Part shown: positions 54,691 through 63,399 of the stretch, piece after piece
Layout of the letters: each line of letters begins with the position of its first letter
Position numbering within the stretch: position 1 is the stretch's first letter
NCBI RefSeq assembly: GCF_014595995.2
Contig: NZ_CP063989.1
Coordinates: forward strand, 620,001 to 684,000
Length of the DNA: 64,000 nt
Origin: Actinomyces respiraculi
Lineage (GTDB): Bacteria > Actinomycetota > Actinomycetes > Actinomycetales > Actinomycetaceae
Direction: 5' to 3'
Made by a program: the position numbers and the translations under genes
The notes under the pieces: generated by a model
The model's database searches: none
What the model was told of the DNA's origin: nothing
The model's input: the letters and a program-made list of their open reading frames with translations, nothing else

Positions 54691-55623
54691 ATGGCGGCAC
54701 ATCTTCAGCAGGGTCTTCACGGAATCTGCGCGATCAGCATCACCCCCTTCCTCGAAGACGGTACGTTCGATGCTAAGGGGTATCGGAAAAACCTCAGTTA
54801 CATGATCAAGAACGGGGTGGACTCCACGAACTCGGTGATTGTCGTGGGTGGCAGCACCGGTGAGTGTGGCGCAATGAGCCTCAATGAGCGCAATAGGGTC
54901 CTCGATGTGGCCCTCGAGTTTGGTGATCGGCTGAACGTGGTCGCCGGCTGCAACTCGACCAACGTTGACGACGCCATTGCGCTGGCCCGGTACGCCCAGG
55001 ACAACGGCGCGATAGGTGCGATGGTGCTCGCTCCCTACTACTACCCCGCGAAGGACCGACGCAGCATCCTCGAATTTGTCAAGAAGTTCGCTGCCTCCGT
55101 TGACATCGGAATCTTGATCTACAACAACGTGGAGGTCATGGGGCTAGACATGCCAGTGGACATCATTGACGAGCTCGCTGACATCGAGAACGTCGTGGGC
55201 CTCAAGGAATGCACTCCCTCATGTTACAAGATGGGCCGCAGCGCCGACATCGCAGGAGCCCGTCTCGCGGTCGTCAACGGCCACGGTGAGTTCCTCGAGC
55301 CCATGGCGGCACTGCTTGGCACCACGGGCTTCATCTCATCCATGGCGAACTTCGCGCCCAGGCAAAGCGCCGCTATCTGGGCTGCCCGCAGCCGCGGTGA
55401 CTTCGCAGCGGCCAAGGAGATCCGGGATCAGCTGCGTCCATACATGGATCTTGCGGTCCGCTTCTCCGGTGAAGGCGGCGAGTACAAGGTGATCAGTCTT
55501 TTGAAGCACGCAACTGATCTCGTAGGCTCGGTCGGTGGATTCCCACGGATCCCCTGCCCGACGCTGACGGACGAGGAGAAAGCAGAAATCCAAAGGGCCA
55601 TCGCCAACTGTGGCCTGATCTGA
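54691..55623 (+). CDS. Dihydrodipicolinate synthase/N-acetylneuraminate lyase family protein
   Basis: A 310-residue TIM-barrel aldolase. The Schiff-base lysine is in VVGLKECTPS, the catalytic tyrosine in ILIYNNVEV, and the carboxylate-binding loop is VGGSTGECGAM (GGSTGE against the usual GTTGE). The ATG at 54691 has AGGAG upstream; an earlier in-frame ATG at 54661 is less likely. The operon, with a sugar ABC transporter and dehydrogenase, argues for degradation of an imported sugar acid or related compound rather than lysine synthesis. The substrate is not determined. Confidence 0.85.
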   Translation: MAAHLQQGLHGICAISITPFLEDGTFDAKGYRKNLSYMIKNGVDSTNSVIVVGGSTGECGAMSLNERNRVLDVALEFGDRLNVVAGCNSTNVDDAIALARYAQDNGAIGAMVLAPYYYPAKDRRSILEFVKKFAASVDIGILIYNNVEVMGLDMPVDIIDELADIENVVGLKECTPSCYKMGRSADIAGARLAVVNGHGEFLEPMAALLGTTGFISSMANFAPRQSAAIWAARSRGDFAAAKEIRDQLRPYMDLAVRFSGEGGEYKVISLLKHATDLVGSVGGFPRIPCPTLTDEEKAEIQRAIANCGLI

Positions 55624-55649
55624 CGATCAGCAGACTGAGAGGAAATACA

Positions 55650-56930
55650 ATGAAGTATTGGCGTAGGCGTAGCTTTATCACGGCCCTAGGAGCCGCAGCG
55701 CTCACTCTCACCGCATGCGGCGGTAGAGCCGCCGACGATGAAAACGGTGGGGCTGGGGGGCAGGTCACGCTCACCCTGATGAGGACCGGAACCCCTGAGA
55801 TACTTCGACCGATATTCGAGCCGATGATTGCGGAGTTCGAAGAGGCGAACCCTGGCATTAAGGTCGATATGCAGGACCTGGGCTGGAACGACGCCACCGC
55901 AAGCATGGGCGTGATGGCCTCGTCTGGCACTCTTCCGGATCTGATGTATCACCTTCCCAGTGATGTCTTCGATCTCGCCTCGAAGGGGCTGGTGACTGAT
56001 CTGACCGACAAGTTGTCGCCCGAGTTGAAAGACGATATCTTCCCTGCGCTGCTGCAAGCTGGGCAGTACGAGGGCAGGCAGTATCTTGTGCCTTGTAGCG
56101 TGTCACCGCTCTTCCTCTGGTACAACACGGAACTCTTTGAGAAAGCCGGTTTGGATCCCGACAACCCCCCAAATACTTGGGATGAGCTGCTTGCGGCCGG
56201 TCGGCAGATCGCGGAGAAGACCGATGCTAGCGGCGTTGCCATGTACTCAAAGCCCGCCGCAGGTGAGACATCAGGCCTCTACGAATCGCTCTTCGCTGGC
56301 GCTATAGGCGGTTCTGCCTGGGATCCTAATTCGCAACGCTATCTCTACGATGACCCGAAGTACGACGCGGAGGCCCTCCAAACTCTGGAGTTCATGCGAG
56401 GACTCGTTGATATTTCGCAGCCGAACGTCGTCGAGTACGGCCGATTTGACACTCGCACCCTGTTCAGGGACGGCCATGCTGGGATGGCAATCGATCTGAT
56501 CTATATGCAGAATCAGATCGGCGACGGTCTCAAAGACGGGACATTCCGTGTAGCTGAACTACCGGCCCCAACAGGACGGACCTCGATCTCGACTATCAAT
56601 GTTGGTGGCTGGTTCATCCCAACGAATAGTGCCCACCCGGAAGAGGCGCTGAAGTTGCTGGAGTTCTTCATGGAGACCGAAAACCAGATCAAGCACACCA
56701 CCTATGGCTCGGCGCCCATCCTGAAGAGTGAGGCTGCGACCTACGAGGGTGAGCTGTGGGAGGTCGCTACTGCTGCACTGGAGCATGGTGTTGCGGAGGG
56801 CATCTCTCTCCAGACCGGTGCATTGTGGACGGTCAACGGGGAGGAGCTCCAGCGGCTACTCACCGCCCAGAGGTCACCGGAAGAGGTCCTACGGGCCATC
56901 CGTGAGAGGCACCAGGAAATCTACGAGTAG
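55650..56930 (+). CDS. ABC transporter substrate-binding lipoprotein (family 1, carbohydrate)
   Basis: A 426-residue extracytoplasmic solute-binding protein. MKYWRRRSFITALGAAALTL ends in the lipobox TAC followed by Gly-Gly; the twin-arginine start suggests possible Tat export. The mature protein has the family-1 pattern: FEPMIAEFEEANPGIKVDMQ, LPDLMYHLPSDVFDLASKG and GWFIPTNSAHPEEALKLLEF. It begins 26 nt after the lyase gene. It should deliver a sugar or derivative to the two permeases encoded next. No ATPase gene is present here, so a shared MsiK-type ATPase is probably used. Confidence 0.9.
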   Translation: MKYWRRRSFITALGAAALTLTACGGRAADDENGGAGGQVTLTLMRTGTPEILRPIFEPMIAEFEEANPGIKVDMQDLGWNDATASMGVMASSGTLPDLMYHLPSDVFDLASKGLVTDLTDKLSPELKDDIFPALLQAGQYEGRQYLVPCSVSPLFLWYNTELFEKAGLDPDNPPNTWDELLAAGRQIAEKTDASGVAMYSKPAAGETSGLYESLFAGAIGGSAWDPNSQRYLYDDPKYDAEALQTLEFMRGLVDISQPNVVEYGRFDTRTLFRDGHAGMAIDLIYMQNQIGDGLKDGTFRVAELPAPTGRTSISTINVGGWFIPTNSAHPEEALKLLEFFMETENQIKHTTYGSAPILKSEAATYEGELWEVATAALEHGVAEGISLQTGALWTVNGEELQRLLTAQRSPEEVLRAIRERHQEIYE

Positions 56931-56942
56931 GAGGAAGCGGTC

Positions 56943-56969
56943 GGCGGGTGGCCCACCGGGTCACCCGCC
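56943..56969 (+). promoter_or_regulatory. Intercistronic stem-loop between binding protein and permeases
   Basis: GGCGGGTG and CACCCGCC form a perfect 8-bp stem around an 11-nt loop, placed between the binding-protein stop and the permease ribosome-binding site. Such hairpins commonly stabilise the upstream message and reduce permease expression relative to the binding protein. There is no U-tract. Confidence 0.65.
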
Positions 56970-56991
56970 AACTTCTCACGGAAGGACCTCA

Positions 56992-57864
56992 ATGAAGAAG
57001 TCTCGCGCTCTTGGGCTGGAGCCCTACCTGTTCATCCTGCCCTTAGCGGCGCTCTTATTCGGAGTTCTAGGCACGCCGATCGTCAACCTCTTTAAGTTCT
57101 CGTTTGGCGACTCCAATGTCATTCAAGGGTATATGGGTTGGAACAACTTCGAGAACTATAAGTACCTACCCACGGATGAGTTCCGGAGCACGCTCATCAT
57201 CACCATCGTGTGGGTCGTCTTTGGCGTATTCGGGGTCGTCTTCGTCGGTATGTCCGTCAGCTTGGCGCTCAACAAGCCGTTCCGAGGACAGTCATTCGTG
57301 CGAGCCCTTGTCATCGTTCCCTGGGTCGTGCCGCATGCCTTCGCTGGCGTCATGTGGACATGGGTGCTCCATCCGCAGTTTGGCATTCTGAACGAGCTTC
57401 TACTGCGGTTGGGTCTTACCGATGCGCCCATCAGCTTTCTCGGGCCCGATACAGCATTGGCCATGGTGATCATTGTGAGAATCTGGCAGGGAACGCCCTT
57501 CATGATCATCACAATGACTGCGGCCCTGAGCACCGTGTCTGAGGAGCTGCTCGAAGCAGCAGAATTAGACGGTGCCGGTGCCATCCGCCGCTTCATCCAC
57601 GTGACGCTGCCGTCGATCCGTCCCGTCCTGGCAATCTCCATCCTCATGATCACCGCCTGGACGCTGCAGATCTTCGATTCGGTGTTTGTGATGACTAATG
57701 GTGGTCCCGGGCGTGCTACGCGGATTATCGCCCTTGACATTTACAACAAGGTGTTTATCGAGAACGACCTCGGCGGTGGAGCCGCCATCGCGGTAGTCAC
57801 ACTCCTGGTTGTCACACTAATCGGATGGGTTGCGTTGAAAAAGCAGGAGCAGAACGATGGGTAG
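56992..57864 (+). CDS. Carbohydrate ABC transporter permease (MalF/UgpA type)
   Basis: A 290-residue membrane protein with six spans. The cytoplasmic EAA loop, which contacts the ATPase, is LEAAELDGAGAIRRFIHVTL. The N-terminus EPYLFILPLAALLFGVLGTP is typical of the UgpA group. The ATG at 56992 has GGAAGGA upstream. Its last codons overlap the next permease gene by 8 nt. Confidence 0.92.
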   Translation: MKKSRALGLEPYLFILPLAALLFGVLGTPIVNLFKFSFGDSNVIQGYMGWNNFENYKYLPTDEFRSTLIITIVWVVFGVFGVVFVGMSVSLALNKPFRGQSFVRALVIVPWVVPHAFAGVMWTWVLHPQFGILNELLLRLGLTDAPISFLGPDTALAMVIIVRIWQGTPFMIITMTAALSTVSEELLEAAELDGAGAIRRFIHVTLPSIRPVLAISILMITAWTLQIFDSVFVMTNGGPGRATRIIALDIYNKVFIENDLGGGAAIAVVTLLVVTLIGWVALKKQEQNDG

Positions 57865-58714
57865 CGGAATGAATAGGAATCGGGCAAGGGGCGGTCCAGT
57901 GAGCCGCTTCTTCACTGCAGCGCTTCGGTGGGCCATCATCATCTTCTGGGTCGCCTTTACATTGCTGCCTCTTTATGCTGCCTTCTGTGCATCGCTCACC
58001 AAATACGAAAATCTGGGCAAAAGTTTCCTCTATCCTGCGGACTGGCAGTGGAGCAACTACATCGACGTATTCACTAGGATCCCGTTGCTGAGTTTCCTAC
58101 GCGCCACGTTGATCTACGCGATAGGGACGTCACTTCTGTGTGTTCTGCTCGGCACACTCGCGGCCTACGCCTTTTCAAGGTTCAGATTTGTCGGAAAACA
58201 AACGATGCTGACCATCATCTTTGTGTCTCAGCTGGTCCCGCAGGTGATCATAGTTATCCCCCTGTTCCTCATGCTTCGTGACATGGGCCTTTACGACTCG
58301 TACCTGGGGGTGGTGCTCGCGATCGTCTCGACCGGCATCGCCTTCACCGTGCTGCTGCTGAAGAGCTTTTTTGATGGGATCCCTTTATCGCTTGAAGAAG
58401 CGGCCGCGATCGATGGGGCGAGCAGAATCCGAATTCTCACCCGGGTTGTTCTGCCACTTTCAAAGTCCGGAATCGCCACCGCGTTTGCTCTCTCCTTCTT
58501 CACGGGCTGGGGCCAGTATCTGTATCCGCTGGTGCTGACACGGCAGGCGAAGAATACTCCCGTCACGGTTGGAGTCGCGCGTCTGCTCGACAACCAGACA
58601 CCCTGGGAGATCGTCATGGCGGCCACGCTCATCTCGGTGCTGCCGGCCGTAATCATCTACATGTTTGTTCAAAAGTTCCTCACCAGAGGGCTCCTCCTCG
58701 GTGCGGTAAAATGA
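57857..58714 (+). CDS. Carbohydrate ABC transporter permease (MalG/UgpE type)
   Basis: A 285-residue membrane protein with six spans and the EAA motif SLEEAAAIDGASRIRILTRV. The N-terminus has basic residues, then WAIIIFWVAFTLLPLYAAF; the C-terminus ends FLTRGLLLGAVK, as in MalG-like subunits. It pairs with the preceding permease. Codon use here shows more A/T in third positions than in the genes at 10-50 kb. Confidence 0.92.
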   Translation: MGSGMNRNRARGGPVSRFFTAALRWAIIIFWVAFTLLPLYAAFCASLTKYENLGKSFLYPADWQWSNYIDVFTRIPLLSFLRATLIYAIGTSLLCVLLGTLAAYAFSRFRFVGKQTMLTIIFVSQLVPQVIIVIPLFLMLRDMGLYDSYLGVVLAIVSTGIAFTVLLLKSFFDGIPLSLEEAAAIDGASRIRILTRVVLPLSKSGIATAFALSFFTGWGQYLYPLVLTRQAKNTPVTVGVARLLDNQTPWEIVMAATLISVLPAVIIYMFVQKFLTRGLLLGAVK

Positions 58715-58734
58715 ATGAGGAGATAGGAATTACA

Positions 58735-59706
58735 ATGTGGGCGATGCAACTAGTGGCACCACAGAAGTTTAAGCGCGTCATGATCGATGCGCCTGACCAA
58801 GAAACGTTGGGACCAGGAGAGGTCATCGCCGAGCTCGTTGCGGGCGGCCTCTGCGGCAGTGACCTTCCTACATTCTTCGGACGATCGGGCGGTCAATCAA
58901 TCCGGGAGACGGTGCCTGGGGCCCCGATGCATGAAGTCGTTGGGAAAGTTCTCGCCACCCGATCCGCCAGGCTCAAAGTCGGGGACTTCGTTGTCGGAGC
59001 GCTGCCGCAGTATATCGGAATTGCAGAGCAGTTCCGATGTCCGGACAGCAACCTTGTTCGAATGGATCCACGACTTCCTCGGATTGAGGCAGTAACCGCG
59101 CAGCCGGTCGCCACCGTGCTCAACTCCGTCGCCAGGATCCCCACCGAGCTGCCCAACCGGCGCGCCGCTGTGTTCGGGCTTGGACCTCTCGGCTTGGCCT
59201 TTTGCCATGTGCTCAAATCCAAGGGATTCGAGGTGACTGGCATCGACCGAGTCGACCGGTCCGAAGTCGTTGAGCACTTCGGCATCGATCATTTCGTACA
59301 CGACTCGGTGGAGCACTGGGCCCGGCAGGTAAACCAGATGGAGGGTCCTGCCGTGGTTGTCGACGCCATCGGGCACGACCAGGATCTGGTGATCGCTGCA
59401 ATCGGGGTGCTCGCCGCACACGGGCACTTCGTAGAGTTTGGGCTCGCCGAGGAGTGGGCGGTCCTCCCCCTCAGGAAGTTCCTCCAAAAGCACCTCTCCA
59501 TGCATGCGTGCACGACGACGGACTGGATCCGCTTCCTTGAAGAGGGCCAACGCTATGTCGCAGAACATCCAGAGCTCTACGAGATCGGGGTGACGCACCG
59601 GTTCCACCCTTGGGACGCTCAGAAGGCATTTGAGCTGCATTCTGTTCCCCAGCAAGGCCGTCTCAAGGTGCTGCTCGTACCAGGCCTGGAGGCGCCCACT
59701 GAATAG
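58735..59706 (+). CDS. Zinc-type medium-chain dehydrogenase
   Basis: About 323 residues. The catalytic Cys lies in GGLCGSDLPTFF, the His-Glu in PMHEVVG, and the nucleotide-binding loop is AVFGLGPLGLAFCHVLKSKG. The structural-zinc lobe cysteines are absent. The ATG at 58735 has TAGGA 6 nt upstream; the ATG at 58711 overlaps the previous stop and is an alternative. As the last gene of the operon it probably oxidises or reduces the imported substrate or its aldolase product, such as a polyol or sugar acid. The cofactor is not predictable. Confidence 0.84.
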   Translation: MWAMQLVAPQKFKRVMIDAPDQETLGPGEVIAELVAGGLCGSDLPTFFGRSGGQSIRETVPGAPMHEVVGKVLATRSARLKVGDFVVGALPQYIGIAEQFRCPDSNLVRMDPRLPRIEAVTAQPVATVLNSVARIPTELPNRRAAVFGLGPLGLAFCHVLKSKGFEVTGIDRVDRSEVVEHFGIDHFVHDSVEHWARQVNQMEGPAVVVDAIGHDQDLVIAAIGVLAAHGHFVEFGLAEEWAVLPLRKFLQKHLSMHACTTTDWIRFLEEGQRYVAEHPELYEIGVTHRFHPWDAQKAFELHSVPQQGRLKVLLVPGLEAPTE

Positions 59707-59815
59707 CTTCCCTTAGTGCACAGACTCGTTGGTAGGTGAGCAGCGTTGTGACGCCGCGACCGGGACTGTGTTGGCGCGATCTCATGCCATCGAGGCGCGC
59801 ATCACCTGGCCTGCC

Positions 59816-59923
59816 CCGAGCTGATGGGGCAAGTCCTCGGTTGTGGTGTCACCTGGGCGAGGGCCGACGCGGGATGATTGGATAGTCCGAGCTGATGGGG
59901 CAAGTCCTCGGTTGTGGTGTCAC
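59816..59923. repeat. 37-bp direct repeat pair downstream of the operon
   Basis: Identical 37-bp copies lie at 59816-59852 and 59887-59923, each starting CCGAGCTGATGGGGCAAGTC. They are separated by 34 bp and sit between the operon and the IS remnants. They may mark an excised element or a duplicated end. No gene is seen in the 300 bp around them. Confidence 0.9.
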
Positions 59924-60005
59924 GGTCCTTCGTTGAGGCGGTTAGGCGCTCAAGGCGGGTAGAGCTGTTGTGGTGGTGTCCTTGGTGGTGTCGGGTACGA
60001 GGTTT

Positions 60006-60969
60006 AGAGGTTGCGCTGTTAGGTCATGGTTGTCGGGTGGGGCGGGTATCCCAGCGGTGGGTGGTCCAGGCGTGGTGGATGAGCCGGCGGGTGATGGTGA
60101 TTGCGTTGGCCAGGGCGGTGAGGGCGTTGATGGCCCGTATGCGTCGTTCGGTGCAGATGGCAGGCTTGTGAAAGCCACGGTTGTGCCAGGAGCTCGTGCG
60201 CTCGATCACCCAACGTCCGCCGGCCTGCAGGGGCGCGCCCTTGGTGCTGATGACGTGGTCGCATCCCAGAGTCTTGAGCAGCTCGCGTGTCGCCCGGCTG
60301 TCGTAGCCGGCGTCGAGGTGAGCGGTAATGCGTTCGGGCAGGTCGAAGCCGGACCTGGACAAGCGCTCCAGGGCCGGGGCCGGCAGTGGGCAGTCATGGC
60401 GGTTGGCGCCGGCGACTACGCACCCGATGGGAGTGCCGTTGGCCTCGGCTATCAGTGAGCGCTTGGTGCCCTGCTTGGCGCGGTCCACCGGGCTGGGGCC
60501 CGCCGCCTGCCCGCCGCAGGGGGGCCTTGACCACGCACCCGTCCACGCGCAGGTCCTGCAGGTCCAGGCCGACGATCCTGTCGTAGGCCTCTAGGCACGC
60601 TTGCTCCAGGGCGGCGAAGATCCCGGCGGCGATCCACTCATCGCGCCGCCTTGCGGATCGTGGTCGCTGAGCAGGTGGCGTCGGCGACCTTGGCGTAGGC
60701 CGCGCCCAGCACCAGGACCTGTACGAGCTTGTCGAGCACGACCCTGTCAGGCACACGCCGCCGGTGGCAGCCCAGCGGGTGGTTATCGGCCACCGGTGGG
60801 ATCAGAGCGGCCAGCTGGCGCCAGATGGGCTCGATGACAGATGATGGGACGGCAGGCACGAGAACCACCTCCACGCAGACGGCGACGTAGAACACCCCCA
60901 TCTGCTACCGGTCCTCGTGCCTGCACCGCCTCAACGACACACCCCACACCACCTAACGGCACAACCTCT
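60006..60969 (-). mobile_element. IS5-family element, decayed
   Basis: Ends AGAGGTTGCGCTGTTAGGT (60006-60024) and the complement of AGAGGTTGTGCCGTTAGGT (60951-60969) match at 17 of 19 positions. They enclose a frameshifted transposase. Its right end abuts the stop codon of an IS1634-type transposase remnant, so it inserted at or recombined with that copy. Confidence 0.75.
60024..60901 (-). pseudogene. IS5-family transposase, frameshifted
   Basis: The N-terminal piece (60901 to about 60640) includes IEPIWRQLAALIPP and VADATCSATTIRKAA. The frame then changes for DEWIAAGIFAALEQACLEAY and DLQDLRVDGCVVKAP, and again near 60490 for DRAKQGTKRSLIAEANGTPI. The C-terminal piece retains LDAGYDSRATRELL and ERTSSWHNRGF, with the second Asp and the Glu region. 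At least two indels make it non-functional. Confidence 0.8.
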
Positions 60970-61860
60970 TAGTGCTCTGGGGGTCTGAGGGGCTTGAGGA
61001 TATTGGCTGTGGTTGGGGTGGTTCGGGGTTGGGCGGTGGTTTTATGGCCGTTGATGTTGATGGTGACCTCCTGGAGGGGCGTGAGGGTGCGGATGATGCG
61101 TCTGGTGCCGATCCCGGTGGTCTGCTGGAGGTGGCGGGCCAGGGCCAGCGCGGTCATGACGACGGTCAGGTGGGCCTCGATGGCGTCGCGCTGGTGGTGC
61201 AAGACCGGGCGGGCTGTCAGGTCGTGCGTGCTCATCGGCACGGAGGCCTCGACGTGCCACAGCTCGTGGTAGGAGGAGATGATGTCGCTGGCGTCCATCG
61301 GGCGTGCGGGGATGTTGGTGGCATAGCCCTTGAGCCCTGCCAGTGGCCTTGCCCGGGCGGTGGACGCCTCGTCCACGGTGGCGTCAGCGGCGTGGGTGGC
61401 GGCAAAACGGGTGCGTCTGGGTTGCTTGTGGCCGGCGACGACGGCCCGGGCCCGGTTCTCCTGGCCGGTCAGGGTCGGAGTGTCCCGGGCCGCGCGCTTG
61501 GTGGAGCAGGCCCACACCGCCTTCCATGAGCCCGGATGGGTGGCCGGGTCCCGCACCGGCTCACGACGCTTGTGCACGTCGCGCTCGCTCCTGGAGCCCC
61601 TTCTTGGGGGTGGTGGTGCCGATGGGCTGACCGTCGGTGAAGGCCTCGCCCTCCCAGCGCAGGTGGGCCCCAAGGTCGCCTGGGGCGCGGACCTGGCGGG
61701 CGCCGACGACGAAGCGCAGGTGCGCCTTGTCCAAGGCTGTCAGGCTGGCTGCCAAGAGCATGCCGGCGCAAGCGACGATGACGAGCCCCTCGACTGCCTG
61801 GGCGGCCTGCAAGGCCCCGACGACGGGGATAATCGTGGTGGTCTCGGCCCGGTCGGAGCC
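60969..61860 (-). pseudogene. IS1634-family transposase remnant (C-terminal half)
   Basis: Two frames together cover the C-terminal half of a protein like the intact one at 4876-6489. LRFVVGARQVRAPGDLGAHL aligns with GFIVGARQTKAPLDLQAHFF there, and YHELWHVEASVPMSTHDL aligns with its Glu block. The second catalytic Asp is lost: VVADAGM in the intact copy reads VACAGM here. A frameshift lies near 61570-61600. The N-terminal half has been replaced by IS256 sequence. Confidence 0.8.
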
Positions 61861-61861
61861 T

Positions 61862-62455
61862 GTCGATGTGTTTGTGTAAGTGGTTTGTGTCATAGGTGGG
61901 GGTTGATTCGTTCCGGGTAGGCCAGGGCCAGTTGCTGGAGGGGTTGTTTCCAGTTGGTGGCCACCGCTGCCTCCACGAGCCGGCCCTTGGCCTTGCGTGT
62001 GCTGGCGGGTAGGTTCCTGTCCCTTCTCGCGCTGTCTGGCGCGCTTGTCCTCAATGTTGCGGATGGCCAGCCACAGCAGCGTGATGGCGGTGGCGTCGGA
62101 GGGGAGCCGGCCCCGGTTCTTCGACACCTTGCGCAGCTGGTAGCTCAGCGACTCGATACTGTTGGTGGTGCAGATGACCCGGCGCAGCATCGGCGAACGC
62201 CAGGAACGGCGTGAAACGCTCCCAGGCGTCGGTGAGGGTCCTGGGAGCCGCCGGGTGGCGCTGTCCGAGCTCGCTGGCCTCGAAGGCAGCCAGGGCCTTT
62301 GTGGCGGCCTCCTCGTTGGCGGCCTGGTAGACCGGCCGCAGCGCGGCGCACACGGCTTTGCGGTCCTTGTGGGACACGAGCCTTGTGGCGGCCCGGATGG
62401 TGCACCACGCAGGTCTGGACGGTGGCCTGCGGCCAGGTCGCCTCCATCGAGCCCA
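61862..62455 (-). pseudogene. IS256 (Mutator)-family transposase remnant
   Basis: Minus-strand pieces read MEATWPQATVQTCVV, then IRAATRLVSHKDRKAVCAAL with ERFTPFLAFADA, and after a frameshift VICTTNSIESLSYQLRKVSK with ITLLWLAIRNIEDK. This order matches the C-terminal half of IS256-type transposases. The end at 61862-61893 (GATGTGTTTGTGTAAGTGG) resembles an IS256 terminus. The 5' half of the gene is missing. Confidence 0.78.
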
Positions 62456-62538
62456 GTGACAGCCGATACCACGCACGCCGTCACGCCCATGCACCGTTGC
62501 GGCTGTCGCCCGGACGCGATACGGTATGCCTCATTCCG

Positions 62539-62573
62539 CCCCGCCATCCTCCGGGATTGGCGGGGTTTTTTTT
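62539..62573 (+). terminator. Rho-independent terminator just upstream of the NYN gene
   Basis: CCCCGCCA and TGGCGGGG form a perfect 8-bp stem around an 11-nt loop, followed at once by eight T residues (62566-62573). This is the only classical intrinsic terminator seen in the window. It points towards the NYN gene, whose ATG is only 20 nt beyond the T-tract. It may shield that gene from IS transcription or act as an attenuator. Confidence 0.88.
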
Positions 62574-62593
62574 GGCCGAGTGAGGTACCCGTC

Positions 62594-63178
62594 ATGGAAT
62601 GCGTCGCCGTCTTCTTCGACTACCAGAACGTCGTCGGCTGGGCGAAGCGCTGCTTCAACACCGCCGAGGGCCACATCTGGCCAAAGGCCACCGCCGACCT
62701 CCTCGTCAGCCGCCGCCGCAGACCCAGCCAGCTCGTCGACACGCGCGTCTACCGCGGCCGCCCCAACCCCAACCGCCAGGCCCTCTCTGCCCGAGCCAAC
62801 GACCGCCAGACAGCCGACTGGGAAGCAACCGGCGTCACCGTCATCCGACGCAACCTTCAGTATCCGCCCCAGTGGCCCGACGTGCCCGCCTCCGAGAAGG
62901 GCATCGACGTCGCCCTCGCCGTCGACCTCGTCAAGCACGCCATGAAGGGCAGCATCGACGCTGCCATCGTCTTTACCAGCGACAAGGACATCCTCCCCGC
63001 GATCGAGCTCGTCTACAACGAGACCCCCTGCCACGTCGAGATCGCCTGCTGGAGCGGCGGCCGTCGCCTCCGCATCGACGGCACCCAGACCCCCTGGTGC
63101 CACTTCCTCACCGAGGCCGACTTCCTCCACGTCCAGGACCCCACCGATTACGCGGACCGGAACCTCCCCAGCATCTGA
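62594..63178 (+). CDS. NYN-domain (PIN-like) protein, putative ribonuclease
   Basis: A 194-residue protein. Acidic residues of the PIN-like metal site are visible: Asp9 in FFDYQNV, Asp105 and Asp111 in EKGIDVALAVD, and Asp130 and Asp132 in FTSDKDILPA. The layout is that of LabA/NYN nucleases. The start at 62594 is preceded by TGAGG; the longer upstream open frame overlaps IS256 debris. It lies between mobile-element remnants, so a role in a mobile element, toxin-like system or RNA turnover is possible. The target is unknown. Confidence 0.85.
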   Translation: MECVAVFFDYQNVVGWAKRCFNTAEGHIWPKATADLLVSRRRRPSQLVDTRVYRGRPNPNRQALSARANDRQTADWEATGVTVIRRNLQYPPQWPDVPASEKGIDVALAVDLVKHAMKGSIDAAIVFTSDKDILPAIELVYNETPCHVEIACWSGGRRLRIDGTQTPWCHFLTEADFLHVQDPTDYADRNLPSI

Positions 63179-63195
63179 CGCCTCACTCCCACGCC

Positions 63196-63399
63196 TCATC
63201 GGCCGAGTGCTCGGTGGAGGGTGGAGCGGTGCACGCCCAGGTCGCGGGCGACGGCGGCCTTGGGCACGCCTGCGGCCACGCGCTCCCTGGCCTGGGCGAC
63301 GTCGGTGTCGGTCAGGGCGCGGGCGCGGCCGCGGTAGACGTCGCGGGCCCTGACGGCGGCGATGCCCTCGGCCTGGCGCTCCCGCTCGCTCAGCCGCTG
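63196..63399 (-). pseudogene. Serine recombinase C-terminal fragment
   Basis: The last 67 residues (SERERQAEGIAAVRARDVYR, then GRARALTDTDVAQARERVAA and AVARDLGVHRSTLHRAL) match the end of resolvase/invertase proteins: the E-helix end followed by a helix-turn-helix. The catalytic N-terminal domain is absent. Upstream in the same frame the sequence changes character, so the fragment is fused to unrelated sequence. Confidence 0.65.

Noticed and set aside
54691..55623. dapA (lysine biosynthesis)
   Set aside because: The fold matches, but the GGSTGE loop, the GntR regulator and the sugar ABC transporter context point to catabolism, so the symbol is withheld.
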